Shown: positions 53,272 to 62,098 of the stretch, in pieces
Position numbering within the stretch: position 1 is the stretch's first letter
How the letters are laid out: each line of letters opens with the position of its first letter
Assembly: GCA_040507225.1 (NCBI GenBank)
Contig: JBEVVG010000001.1
Location: 1,612,001-1,676,000, forward strand
DNA length: 64,000 bases
Direction of reading: 5' to 3'
DNA from: Thiodiazotropha sp040507225
GTDB lineage: Bacteria; Pseudomonadota; Gammaproteobacteria; Chromatiales; Chromatiaceae
Made by a program: the position numbers and the translations under genes
Notes under the pieces: generated by a model
The model's input: the letters and a program-made list of their open reading frames with translations, nothing else
What the model was told of the DNA's origin: nothing
Database searches by the model: none

Positions 53272-55866
53272 TCAGGAAGAGAGCCAGATCACGTTGCTTC
53301 GCTCATCCTCGCCGGGAACGAAGGTATCGATCGGCTGGGGCTTGGCGATGCCGAATCCCTGAGCATAGTCAATTCCGATCTGATTGAGGATATCCACCAC
53401 CTCGTCGCTTTCGACGAATTCCGCAATCGTCGGCAGACGCATGGTGTCAGCCACTGTCTTGATCGCCTCAACCATGCCACGATCCATCGGGTTGGCCTTC
53501 ATGTCCTTGATGAACATACCGTCGATTTTGAGGTAATCGATCGGAAGATTTTTCAGGTAACCGAAGGACGAGAGCCCTGATCCGAAATCGTCCAGGGCGA
53601 ATCGACAACCAACCTCCCGCAGGTCGTGCATCATCCGCAGTGCGCTGGAAAGGTTCTGAATCGCAGCGGTTTCAGTGATCTCGAACACCAGTTTTTTCGG
53701 GTTAATCCGGTACTGGGAGAAGAACTCCTTCAAATGCCGTGTGATGTTGCCTTGACTGAGGGTCGCGCCGGAAAGATTCAGAAAGCAATCGGGATAGCCA
53801 TCCGTGTGGCCTGCAAGCAACTGCATGACCCTTTCCACTACCCACAGGTCGATCCGGTTGATCAGATCATAGCGTTCGGCAGCCGGCAGGAATGCACCGG
53901 GTGGCACCAGCTTACCCTCCGGTGATAACATCCGCAGCAGCACCTCAACCGCGTGGGTCTGACGCGTCTCCCCTTTCAGGGCAACGATGGGTTGTGCATA
54001 GAGCTCGAGACGTTGCTCTTCAAGCGCGCTGTTGATCTGAGCCACCCACTGCATCTCACCGATCCAGTGCTGGGTGGTGGCACTGTCTTCCTTATACAGG
54101 CTGACCCGGTTCCTGCCGGCATCCTTGGCGGAGTAGCAGGCGGCATCCGCGGCGCTCATCAACAGGGTGACACTCTCGCTTTGCTGGTCGATCTGCACCA
54201 TCCCGATACTCAGTGTGATGCGGAAGGTATGCTGCTCCCAGCTGAAATAGTGTCCTTCGACCTCTTCGCGCAAGCGGTTGGCCCGCTCCATTGCCCCTGA
54301 CAGCGGACAATCGCTGAGGATCGCGGCGAACTCGTCACCGCCGATTCGCGCGAGCACGTCACTGCCGCGAAAATGACGATGCATGATACCCGCCAGTTGA
54401 CGTAACAGCTCATCACCCGCCACGTGGCCACAGGTATCGTTCACCACCTTGAACTGATCGAGGTCCATGAAACAGAGGATATGTTCATGTCCGCGCTTGC
54501 GCGCCGACTCGAGGGTCTGTTCCAGATGCGACTCGAATGCGCTTCGATTCATCAATTCGGTGAGGCTGTCATGACTCGCCTGGCGATAGAGTTCCTCCTG
54601 CAACCGCCGTTCCCGGGTCACATCACGCATGACCACCACCGCGCCCACAGAATCCTCGTTCCCCGCCGCGACCCGGGTGGCAGTGACCGTGACGTGCAGA
54701 CCCAGACCGTCCGGCAGAATCAGGTTGGCCTGCTCGGACATGGCCACCCCGGGCGGGTTACGCTTGCAATGTGACAGCGGACTTTCGATCGGCAGGTTGC
54801 GATCCTCGTCCAGAAGGGTGAAGACTTCATCGAAATGCATGCCCAACAATGCATCGCCGTCATCACGGGTCAGCCTGTAACTGGCCTTGTTGAGGTAGAC
54901 GATCCGGCCATTGGCATCGGTTGTGATCACCGCATCGGCAATCGAGGCCAGGGTGACCTTGGCAAGATTTCTTTCCTCGCGTAATGCCTGCTCCGCCAAC
55001 CTGAGAGCCGTGACATCCTGGAGATAGACGTAAATCTCATCGACCCCGTCAATCCACTGATACAGCACCAGCAGGTGCTTGTAACCTGACTCCACTTCCG
55101 CATACAACTGTCGTTCACCCGAACGGATCCGTGACAGCAGGGATTTATGGTCCTCCGGCAACACCGCCTCACAATGCTCCACATGCAGATGCTTCAACAG
55201 CCGGGTAAAGGCCTGGTTGCGGAAGGTCTCCCGACCCGACAGGTCGAACGAGGCGATGGGGTTGGGATTCTCCTGGGTATAGGCTACCAACCGTTCATTG
55301 CGATCCTCGGCGTTACGCAACTCTTCCACCGTGAAGCCCAGCAGGCGGGCCTCCTGACGGCGGGTGATGAACAGGTAACTGAGCAAGGCGAACACGCTGG
55401 TGAGGCTGAAACCGGCCAATAGCATCTGTACCCATAACTCGATGCTGCGCTGATAGGCTCCTTCTAGACTGTAGGCCAGCGTCAGGGTTGCCTCACCGTG
55501 ATAGGAATAGTGGATTTTCTTGTTCAGCACATAGCGGCGATCTGAGGGGTTAAGTGGTCCATAACCCGCAATCATGAAACCGTTCTTGGAGATCAGTTCC
55601 ACCTCGTCGATGTCCAGGTACTGGCCCGCCCATTGCTTGAACAACAACGGCAGGGAGTCATAGTTGCCTTTGTTCAATTCATCCTCGGCAATAAACGAGA
55701 TCACCTCCATTTGCCCCCGAGCCAGTTCGCGGGATATTTCCAGGTGCTGATCCTGCTGATGCTTGATAAAAACGCCGATGGCGCCCAACAGGAAACTCAC
55801 GAACGCGAGGGTGGCGAGACCCACCATGACCAGTACGGAGGGGCGTCTGCGACGGCTTTTCACCAT
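53272..55866 (-). CDS. GGDEF/EAL cyclic-di-GMP protein with PAS and periplasmic sensor
   Basis: An 864-residue membrane signalling protein. Two helices (about 12-33 and 148-168) bracket an extracytoplasmic domain. PAS-like modules follow (about 195-430), then a GGDEF domain with an intact GGDEF near residue 505 and an EAL domain with EVLLR as its ExLxR signature, FEITETAAI, DDFGSGLSS and KIDGMFI. Both cyclase and phosphodiesterase sites look complete. Its start overlaps the stop of the PhnD-like gene by seven bases, so the two are coupled. Confidence 0.93.
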   Translation of the reverse strand: MVKSRRRRPSVLVMVGLATLAFVSFLLGAIGVFIKHQQDQHLEISRELARGQMEVISFIAEDELNKGNYDSLPLLFKQWAGQYLDIDEVELISKNGFMIAGYGPLNPSDRRYVLNKKIHYSYHGEATLTLAYSLEGAYQRSIELWVQMLLAGFSLTSVFALLSYLFITRRQEARLLGFTVEELRNAEDRNERLVAYTQENPNPIASFDLSGRETFRNQAFTRLLKHLHVEHCEAVLPEDHKSLLSRIRSGERQLYAEVESGYKHLLVLYQWIDGVDEIYVYLQDVTALRLAEQALREERNLAKVTLASIADAVITTDANGRIVYLNKASYRLTRDDGDALLGMHFDEVFTLLDEDRNLPIESPLSHCKRNPPGVAMSEQANLILPDGLGLHVTVTATRVAAGNEDSVGAVVVMRDVTRERRLQEELYRQASHDSLTELMNRSAFESHLEQTLESARKRGHEHILCFMDLDQFKVVNDTCGHVAGDELLRQLAGIMHRHFRGSDVLARIGGDEFAAILSDCPLSGAMERANRLREEVEGHYFSWEQHTFRITLSIGMVQIDQQSESVTLLMSAADAACYSAKDAGRNRVSLYKEDSATTQHWIGEMQWVAQINSALEEQRLELYAQPIVALKGETRQTHAVEVLLRMLSPEGKLVPPGAFLPAAERYDLINRIDLWVVERVMQLLAGHTDGYPDCFLNLSGATLSQGNITRHLKEFFSQYRINPKKLVFEITETAAIQNLSSALRMMHDLREVGCRFALDDFGSGLSSFGYLKNLPIDYLKIDGMFIKDMKANPMDRGMVEAIKTVADTMRLPTIAEFVESDEVVDILNQIGIDYAQGFGIAKPQPIDTFVPGEDERSNVIWLSS

Positions 55867-56738
55867 ACGACCCCCCGCTCTCTCAAGCCATTCAGCATCT
55901 CCACCAGGGGCAGGTAATCCTCCGCGGTACCCGTGACAAGGGCTGTTGCACTGTGCTTGATGGGATAGAGCACGTCGTGAGTCTCCGGGTTGCTGGCCGA
56001 GAGTTTCAACAGGGCCGTACGCAATCGATCGGCCAGAATCGGATCGGTATTCTCTGGGGTTACGAACAGATGTTCGGAAATTTCGGGTGTCGTGGCGATC
56101 GCTACGATTCCCTGGGAGTGGTACTGCTCGTATACCGCCTCTTTGACCGCCCCGGCATCCGCATCACCGGCGAGAACCGCTAACACCACATTGTTGTGGT
56201 TGTTATAGAAATGATAGCTGGCCAAATCGTCCAGATCGACACCCGCCTCGAACATTATCTGCCGGGGCACCAGATGACTCATGGTCGATTCGGCACTGCC
56301 AAAGGCGAACCGTTTACCGTGCAGATCACCAGGAACATGGATGCTGCTGCCCGAGCGGGTAAAAATCTTGCCGGTAAAGGTCGGCTTACCCTTGACCTCC
56401 AGGCGGGCCAGTATTCTGGGTGGCAGCCTGGACTGTTGCAGCAGTTGAACAAACAGCGACGGGCCGATATAGGCAAGCGCCACCTCACCCCGCGTCACGG
56501 CGTCCAGGTGAGATGCATAGGACTCGCCCACCCGCACCTCGACCGGATGACCGATCTCCCGCTCCAGATAGGCCGCCAACGGCGCGAACATCTGTTTGAT
56601 TTCGTTGTAAGGCCGATAGGGGTGGATTCCCAGCAACAGGGGTTCGACAGCCAACAGCCCCGTTAAGGGCAGGCCTGTCAATATGAGCACCCGCCCGACA
56701 TACCACAACCATCGCCTTACCGGGTGACTCCATACCAT
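55860..56738 (-). CDS. PhnD-like periplasmic phosphate/phosphonate-binding protein
   Basis: A 292-residue exported binding protein. The N-terminal hydrophobic segment (about 10-30) is a signal or anchor. LLGIHPYRPYNEIKQMFAPL, VALAYIGPSLFVQ and FGSAESTMSHLVP are typical of the PhnD (PF12974-type) family. There are no ABC permease or ATPase genes beside it. It is translated together with a GGDEF/EAL protein, so it is more likely the ligand sensor of that protein than a transporter subunit. The ligand is unknown. Confidence 0.88.
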   Translation of the reverse strand: MVWSHPVRRWLWYVGRVLILTGLPLTGLLAVEPLLLGIHPYRPYNEIKQMFAPLAAYLEREIGHPVEVRVGESYASHLDAVTRGEVALAYIGPSLFVQLLQQSRLPPRILARLEVKGKPTFTGKIFTRSGSSIHVPGDLHGKRFAFGSAESTMSHLVPRQIMFEAGVDLDDLASYHFYNNHNNVVLAVLAGDADAGAVKEAVYEQYHSQGIVAIATTPEISEHLFVTPENTDPILADRLRTALLKLSASNPETHDVLYPIKHSATALVTGTAEDYLPLVEMLNGLRERGVVW

Positions 56739-56801
56739 GTAAGCCTGACCGCCGATTGTTCGATTGTGTTGAAGGTTTAATCACAAACATAGCTCAGGCA
56801 A

Positions 56802-56845
56802 TTGATCTGCGTCATGAAAAGCGTTCTTGAGTTGATGTGGATCAA
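56802..56845. promoter_or_regulatory. FNR/ANR-type boxes in the phnD-like/cbbM divergent region
   Basis: TTGAT-GTGG-ATCAA (56832-56845) is a perfect FNR box. TTGAT-CTGC-GTCAT (56802-56815) is a degenerate second box, 30 bases centre to centre. The perfect box lies about 94 bases before the PhnD-like start on the minus strand and about 295 bases before cbbM. Oxygen control is inferred; which gene it controls is open. Confidence 0.6.
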
Positions 56846-57140
56846 GCAAACTGTTCAGCGAGACAATGTGCGGTGATCGGGCTGTCCGCGTCCCGCTTAA
56901 GACCCTGATCTGATTGAAATTGTGTTCATTTATTGAGGGCTTGTCCTGGGTCGGGGGACAACTCTCGGGAGCGGTTGGACCCATAACTATAATTATTTAC
57001 TTATGATATATATCAGTATATTTTCGTTTACTTATACCCATACAAGCCGTAAGGTTTGCAGCTTATTCCCCACCACAAGCAGGGGATTGCAGCGGGGGAT
57101 CGCTGTAACGCCTAACTCATTGAAATACGGAGCAGTCACC
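56846..57140 (+). promoter_or_regulatory. cbbM upstream control region
   Basis: AT-rich from 56985 to 57045. TGATATATATCA (57004-57015) is a perfect 12-base palindrome, compatible with a LysR/CbbR half-site pair. No confident -35/-10 is seen. cbbM is preceded by GGAG. An in-frame ATG at 57003 lies in this region and is not taken as the start. Confidence 0.45.
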
Positions 57141-58526
57141 ATGGCATTAGACCAATCATCACGTTACTCGGACCTCAGCCTTACGGAAGAAGCGCTGATC
57201 GCCGGCGGCAAACACATTCTTTGTGCTTATACCATGAAGCCGAAATCCGGCTATGGCTATCTCGAGGCTGCGGCGCATTTTGCCGCCGAGTCCTCCACCG
57301 GCACCAACGTGGAAGTCTGCACCACCGACGAATTCACCAAGGGTGTCGATGCACTGGTCTACTACATCGACGAAGCCAATGAGGATATGCGCATCGCCTA
57401 TCCCATTGACCTGTTCGATCGCAACGTCACCGACGGCCGTATGATGCTGGTCTCCTTCCTCACCCTGACCATCGGTAACAACCAGGGCATGGGCGACATC
57501 GAATACGCCAAGATGATCGACTTCTACATGCCGCCCCGGGCCATCCAACTGTTCGACGGTCCGGCCAAGGACATCTCCGACCTGTGGCGCATCCTGGGTC
57601 GTCCGATGCAAGACGGCGGCTACATTGCGGGCACCATCATCAAACCGAAGCTGGGCCTGCGCCCCGAGCCTTTCGCCCACGCGGCCTACCAGTTCTGGCT
57701 GGGTGGCGACTTCATTAAAAATGACGAACCCCAGGGCAACCAGGTATTCGCTCCGGTCAAGCAGGTCATGCCCCTGGTGTACGACGCCATGAAGCGCGCC
57801 ATGGACGAGACCGGCGAAGCGAAGATTTTCTCCATGAACATCACCGCTGACGATCACTACGAAATGTGCGCCCGTGCCGATTTCGCCCTGGAGACCTTCG
57901 GTCCCGACGCCGACAAGGTCGCCTTCCTGGTCGACGGTTACGTCGGTGGTCCCGGCATGGTCACCACCGCCCGTCGTCAGTACCCGGGTCAGTACCTGCA
58001 CTATCATCGTGCCGGTCACGGTGCGGTGACCTCCCCCAGCGCCAAGCGTGGCTACACCGCTTTCGTGCTGGCCAAGATGTCCCGTCTGCAGGGTGCCTCC
58101 GGCATCCATGTCGGCACCATGGGCTATGGCAAGATGGAAGGTGAGGCGGATGACAAGATCATCGCCTACATGATCGAACGCGACAGCTGCCAGGGTCCGG
58201 TCTACCATCAGGAGTGGTTTGGCATGAAACCCACTACCCCGATCATCTCCGGCGGCATGAACGCCCTGCGTCTGCCCGGTTTCTTCGAGAACCTGGGCCA
58301 TGGCAACGTGATCAACACCGCCGGCGGTGGCTCCTATGGCCACATCGACAGCCCCGCTGCTGGCGCTACCTCCCTGCGCCAGGCATACGACTGCTGGAAA
58401 ACCGGCGCCGACCCGATCGAATACGCAAAAGAGCACAAAGAATTCGCACGTGCCTTCGAATCCTTTCCGCACGATGCGGATGCCCTCTTCCCAGGCTGGC
58501 GCGAAAAACTGGGTGTGCACAAATAA
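57141..58526 (+). CDS. cbbM: RuBisCO form II
   Basis: A 461-residue form II RuBisCO, which needs no small subunit. MALDQSSRYSDLSLTEEALI is the typical N-terminus. GTIIKPKLGLRPEPF carries the catalytic Lys near 168. DFIKNDEPQGNQVF carries carbamylated K193 with the Mg ligands. GTMGYGKMEGE is loop 6. Form II enzymes have low specificity and suit high CO2 and low O2, which agrees with the FNR box upstream. Codon bias is strong. Confidence 0.98.
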   Translation: MALDQSSRYSDLSLTEEALIAGGKHILCAYTMKPKSGYGYLEAAAHFAAESSTGTNVEVCTTDEFTKGVDALVYYIDEANEDMRIAYPIDLFDRNVTDGRMMLVSFLTLTIGNNQGMGDIEYAKMIDFYMPPRAIQLFDGPAKDISDLWRILGRPMQDGGYIAGTIIKPKLGLRPEPFAHAAYQFWLGGDFIKNDEPQGNQVFAPVKQVMPLVYDAMKRAMDETGEAKIFSMNITADDHYEMCARADFALETFGPDADKVAFLVDGYVGGPGMVTTARRQYPGQYLHYHRAGHGAVTSPSAKRGYTAFVLAKMSRLQGASGIHVGTMGYGKMEGEADDKIIAYMIERDSCQGPVYHQEWFGMKPTTPIISGGMNALRLPGFFENLGHGNVINTAGGGSYGHIDSPAAGATSLRQAYDCWKTGADPIEYAKEHKEFARAFESFPHDADALFPGWREKLGVHK

Positions 58527-58555
58527 GCACAGCCGAGTGAGTCAACTGGCATTCG

Positions 58556-58581
58556 AAGCCCCCGTCAGGGGGCTTTTTTTT
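58556..58581 (+). terminator. Strong rho-independent terminator after cbbM
   Basis: AAGCCCCC (58556-58563) and GGGGGCTT (58568-58575) with a GTCA loop and eight Ts. It lies 30 bases after cbbM and 209 bases before cbbQ, so the activase genes need read-through or their own promoter. Confidence 0.92.
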
Positions 58582-58789
58582 CGCCGCCACCGCGCACAGA
58601 TCCTGAACCCGCAACAGCTGCTGGAAATCCTTAACCAGGGCGACTCGTGCGGTGCATCCCGATACCGGCAGGGAAGATGAATCCCCCGTGCCATACCGAT
58701 ACAATCACTAGGGTTTTATGTTCCCCGGCGACCAGAAATCAGCCGGGCGCAGCAGGATACCCGCCCCGACCTTAGCCTCCGGAGTCGTC

Positions 58790-59596
58790 ATGAATATCGT
58801 TAGCAATCAATATGTGATTCAGCAAGAGCCGTATTATCAGCCCCAGGAAGATGAGATCGAGCTCTATGAAGCCGCCTATGCCGAACGTCTTCCGGTGATG
58901 ATCAAGGGCCCCACCGGTTGCGGGAAATCCCGCTTCGTTGAATACATGGCCTGGCGTCTGGGTAAACCGTTGATTACTGTGGCCTGCAATGAGGACATGA
59001 CCGCCTCGGACCTGGTCGGGCGCTATCTGCTCGACAGCACCGGCACCCGCTGGCTCGATGGTCCGCTCACCACCGCTGCCCGTATCGGCGCCATCTGTTA
59101 CCTGGACGAGGTGGTGGAGGCCCGTCAGGACACCACCGTGGTGATCCACCCGCTGACGGATCATCGGCGCACCCTGCCACTGGACAAAAAGGGGGAGGTG
59201 GTCGATGCGCACGCGGACTTTCAGCTGGTGATCTCCTACAACCCGGGATATCAGAGCCTGATGAAGGATCTCAAGCAGTCGACCAAACAACGCTTCTCCG
59301 CACTGGACTTCGACTACGCGTCGAGCGAACTCGAGAGCACGATCATCGCACGCGAGACCGGCGTCGATACCGCCCATGCGAGCCGCCTGGTGAAGATCGG
59401 AGAAACCGCCCGCAACCTCAAGGGCCACGGTCTGGATGAGGGAATTTCCACCCGTTTGCTGGTCTACGCGGCACGCCTGATCAAACGCGGAATCAGGCCC
59501 CCCGCCGCCTGCCGTATGGCCCTGGTGCGCCCGATCACCGACGACCGGGATATCGTGGCGACCCTGGATCACGCCATCGAGGCGGTGTTTGGCTGA
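58790..59596 (+). CDS. cbbQ: RuBisCO activase subunit CbbQ, form II operon
   Basis: A 268-residue CbbQ, the same length as the form I copy. Walker A is GPTGCGKS (40-47). AICYLDEVVEARQDTT and the STKQRFSALDF signature are kept. It should pair with the CbbO that follows and act on CbbM. ATG 58790 follows GGAG; an upstream frame from 58718 is rejected. Confidence 0.96.
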   Translation: MNIVSNQYVIQQEPYYQPQEDEIELYEAAYAERLPVMIKGPTGCGKSRFVEYMAWRLGKPLITVACNEDMTASDLVGRYLLDSTGTRWLDGPLTTAARIGAICYLDEVVEARQDTTVVIHPLTDHRRTLPLDKKGEVVDAHADFQLVISYNPGYQSLMKDLKQSTKQRFSALDFDYASSELESTIIARETGVDTAHASRLVKIGETARNLKGHGLDEGISTRLLVYAARLIKRGIRPPAACRMALVRPITDDRDIVATLDHAIEAVFG

Positions 59597-59629
59597 TCGA
59601 CCCACGTTGTGGATCGATCACTTTTGAAT

Positions 59630-59706
59630 TGTTAATTATGAATTTTGAATTGATGAGCGCGCAGCGCGCTCATCAATTCAAAATTCAACATTCAAAATTC
59701 ATAACT
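59630..59706 (+). repeat. REP-like palindromic element before cbbO of the form II operon
   Basis: A perfect 24-base inverted repeat around a single A (59640-59688), with arms running from TGAATTTTGAATTG into GAGCGCGC, followed by AACATTCAAAATTCAT. The same AACATTCAAAATTCAT block occurs inverted just after cbbO (61965-61979). It separates cbbQ from cbbO and would fold into a very strong RNA hairpin. Confidence 0.75.
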
Positions 59707-59718
59707 ACCCGAATCACT

Positions 59719-61950
59719 ATGTCAGAACGTGCACGACTGAACTGCGGTTTCCAGGAGATCGATCCGATCTTCGAGGATGTAATGGACAATGCCCGCCGCC
59801 ATTTGAGCGACGCCGGCATCGAGTCACTCCTCGAAGGCGCCTCGCTGACCTGTAAGATCGGTCGCGGCGTGGAACCGGTGATCGTGTTCCTGGAGGAGGT
59901 ACCGGAGATTGCCGCACGGGTCGGCGAAGCCGTGATTCCACTGATTTCACAAAGCGTGTGGAAACTCTCCCGAAGCCCCAATGGCAAGGCGATCCTGCCG
60001 TTTTTGCAGATGTTGCCCGAGGCGAGCCGCAGACTTGGCAGCGAGGCGTTATTCGACAACTTCATTGCCATGCTGCTGGATCTAGCCGAGCGGACCAGTG
60101 GATCGATTCACGGTTTCCACACCACCATCCCCAGTCCGGGCCTGCCCGATCTGCTGAAAAAACTGCCCTACCTGCTGAGTCAGCTTTCCTGCGAGGGTCT
60201 GCGCAACTGGATCGACTACGGGGCACGCAACTATGCCACACATCCGCAGCGTCAGATCGACTACTTCAGTCTGCAGTCAGCGGACAGCCGGGCCATTCTG
60301 CAGCGGGAGCGCCACGGTACCCTGTTCGTGGATTATCAACGTCAGCTCGATCTGACTATGAAGTCCCTGTGGGGCAAAAAGGTCCACTTCGTCCCCTATT
60401 CAGAGGGATTCGATGAACTGCGCAAACCGATGCCTTACTTCGATTCACTCGGTGTCCGGGTGCCCGATGTCTATGATGACCACCAGGGCGTGAAAGGCAT
60501 CGATCGTTATCGGGCCCTGCTGGCCCATGTGGCGGCTCATCAGCGCTGGTCGAAGCCGATCGTGGCAGACAACTACAGTCCCTTTCAGCGAGTCGCCATC
60601 GAGACCTTCGAAGATGCCCGGGTCGACCGTCTGGCGATGCAGGAGTATCCCGGCCTGGCCCGGCTTTTTCTCTCCCTTCATCCCGCTCCCGGTGAGGGTG
60701 ATTGCAATCCGCAGCGGGAATCCTGCATCCGTCACCGCCTGGCCATGTTCTCCTATGCCGCGCTGCAACCGCAGCATGGCTATACCAATCCCGACCTGTT
60801 GGAGTTCATCGACAGGTTCAATGCCCTCCTCGAACAAGGTGAGTCGGACACGTCCAAAATCTCCGCGCTGGCGATCTCATTCATAGCCCGCACCCGCCGA
60901 CCGGCGGATCTGGCCGCCAATGTCTATTTCAAGGATACCGAAGCCAGTTACCGGGACGACAACCGTCATCTGTGGATCTTCATCGAGGAGGGTGATGAGG
61001 AAGAGATGTTCGACGCCGAGCAGAAGCGCAAGCGTGCCGAGGAAGAACTCACCGGACTCCCCCCCCGTCACTACCCGGAGTGGGACTACAAGAGCAAAAC
61101 CTACAACCCGGACTGGGTCAGTCTCTACGAAAGCCTGCACCCCACCGGAAACGCGGCGGAGATCGATGTTCTGTTGAACAAGCACCAGGCACTGGCCAAA
61201 CAGCTCAAGCGTTTGCTCGACCTGCTCAAACCCCAGCAGTACGTGCGGGTCCGCTACCAGGAAGAGGGTAGCGAACTCGACCTGGATGTGGCGATCCGTT
61301 CACTTATCGAGTACAAGAGCGGCGCCAACCCGGATCCGCGCATCAATATGAGTCATCGCCACGATGGCCGGGATATCGCAGTCATGCTGCTGATGGATCT
61401 CTCCGAATCAGTGGACCAGGTACCGGAAGGCAGTCAACAAAGTATCCTGCAGTTGAGTCAGGAGGCGGTGTCCCTGCTGGGATGGGCCATCGAACAACTC
61501 GGCGACAGTTTCGCGATTGCCGGTTTCTCCTCCAACACCCGCCACGAAGTGCGGTACCAGCATATCAAGGGATATGCGGAACATTGGAGTGACGAAGTGA
61601 AGGGACGCCTGGCCGCACTGCAGGCCGGCTGGTCGACCCGCATGGGGGCCGCGATACGCCATGCCTGTCACTACCTGGGCGCACGTCAGGCGGACAAAAA
61701 GCTGCTGTTGATCCTCACCGATGGCGAGCCCTCGGACATCGACGTGAATGACGATCGGCTGCTGATTGAAGATAGCCGCAAAGCGGTCCAGGAAGCCGAT
61801 CAGGAAGGTATCTACAGCTACTGCATCAATCTCGATCCGCATGCAGACAGTTACGTGAAAGATATCTTTGGCAGCCACTACACGGTCATAGACCGGGTGG
61901 AACGGTTGCCTGAACAGCTGCCACGGCTGTTCATGGCGCTGACGCGCTGA
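59719..61950 (+). CDS. cbbO: RuBisCO activase subunit CbbO, form II operon
   Basis: A 743-residue CbbO, about 54 residues shorter than the form I copy. The C-terminal VWA domain has DLSES (D560, S562, S564), MGAAIRHAC and LTDGEPSDID. The start is ATG 59719 (MSERARLNCGFQEIDP); an in-frame ATG at 59629 would translate the palindromic element and is rejected. It probably forms a hetero-complex with the adjacent CbbQ to reactivate CbbM. Confidence 0.95.
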   Translation: MSERARLNCGFQEIDPIFEDVMDNARRHLSDAGIESLLEGASLTCKIGRGVEPVIVFLEEVPEIAARVGEAVIPLISQSVWKLSRSPNGKAILPFLQMLPEASRRLGSEALFDNFIAMLLDLAERTSGSIHGFHTTIPSPGLPDLLKKLPYLLSQLSCEGLRNWIDYGARNYATHPQRQIDYFSLQSADSRAILQRERHGTLFVDYQRQLDLTMKSLWGKKVHFVPYSEGFDELRKPMPYFDSLGVRVPDVYDDHQGVKGIDRYRALLAHVAAHQRWSKPIVADNYSPFQRVAIETFEDARVDRLAMQEYPGLARLFLSLHPAPGEGDCNPQRESCIRHRLAMFSYAALQPQHGYTNPDLLEFIDRFNALLEQGESDTSKISALAISFIARTRRPADLAANVYFKDTEASYRDDNRHLWIFIEEGDEEEMFDAEQKRKRAEEELTGLPPRHYPEWDYKSKTYNPDWVSLYESLHPTGNAAEIDVLLNKHQALAKQLKRLLDLLKPQQYVRVRYQEEGSELDLDVAIRSLIEYKSGANPDPRINMSHRHDGRDIAVMLLMDLSESVDQVPEGSQQSILQLSQEAVSLLGWAIEQLGDSFAIAGFSSNTRHEVRYQHIKGYAEHWSDEVKGRLAALQAGWSTRMGAAIRHACHYLGARQADKKLLLILTDGEPSDIDVNDDRLLIEDSRKAVQEADQEGIYSYCINLDPHADSYVKDIFGSHYTVIDRVERLPEQLPRLFMALTR

Positions 61951-61951
61951 A

Positions 61952-62008
61952 GAATTGTGAATGATGAATTTTGAATGTTGGATTGATGTGTGTGCTTCGC
62001 ACACGTCA
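61952..62008 (-). repeat. REP-like element after cbbO, inverted relative to the first copy
   Basis: On the minus strand the stretch reads ATCAATCCAACATTC, continuing AAAATTCATCATTCAC. It shares the AACATTCAAAATTCAT block with the element before cbbO. A GTGTGCTTCGCACAC hairpin (61988-62002) replaces the GC arm of the first copy. Confidence 0.6.
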
Positions 62009-62098
62009 CCTTACTTCATGAAATCATGCCGGAGCCCGGATGCCGCGATGCGGCACCCGGGCTTGCCTGTTTTTGAATATTGACCCGGGATTTCCGGA

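Noticed and set aside
53272..55866. A degenerate, inactive EAL domain because the motif reads EVL
   Set aside because: The family signature is ExLxR, which EVLLR satisfies, and the other catalytic segments are present.
57159..58520. A 453-residue open frame antisense to cbbM
   Set aside because: The same codon-bias shadow effect; the composition is Gly/Val/His-rich, typical of antisense RuBisCO frames.
59629..59718. Upstream ATG giving cbbO an extra 30 residues
   Set aside because: That extension is translated from the palindromic element and does not resemble CbbO; ATG 59719 fits.
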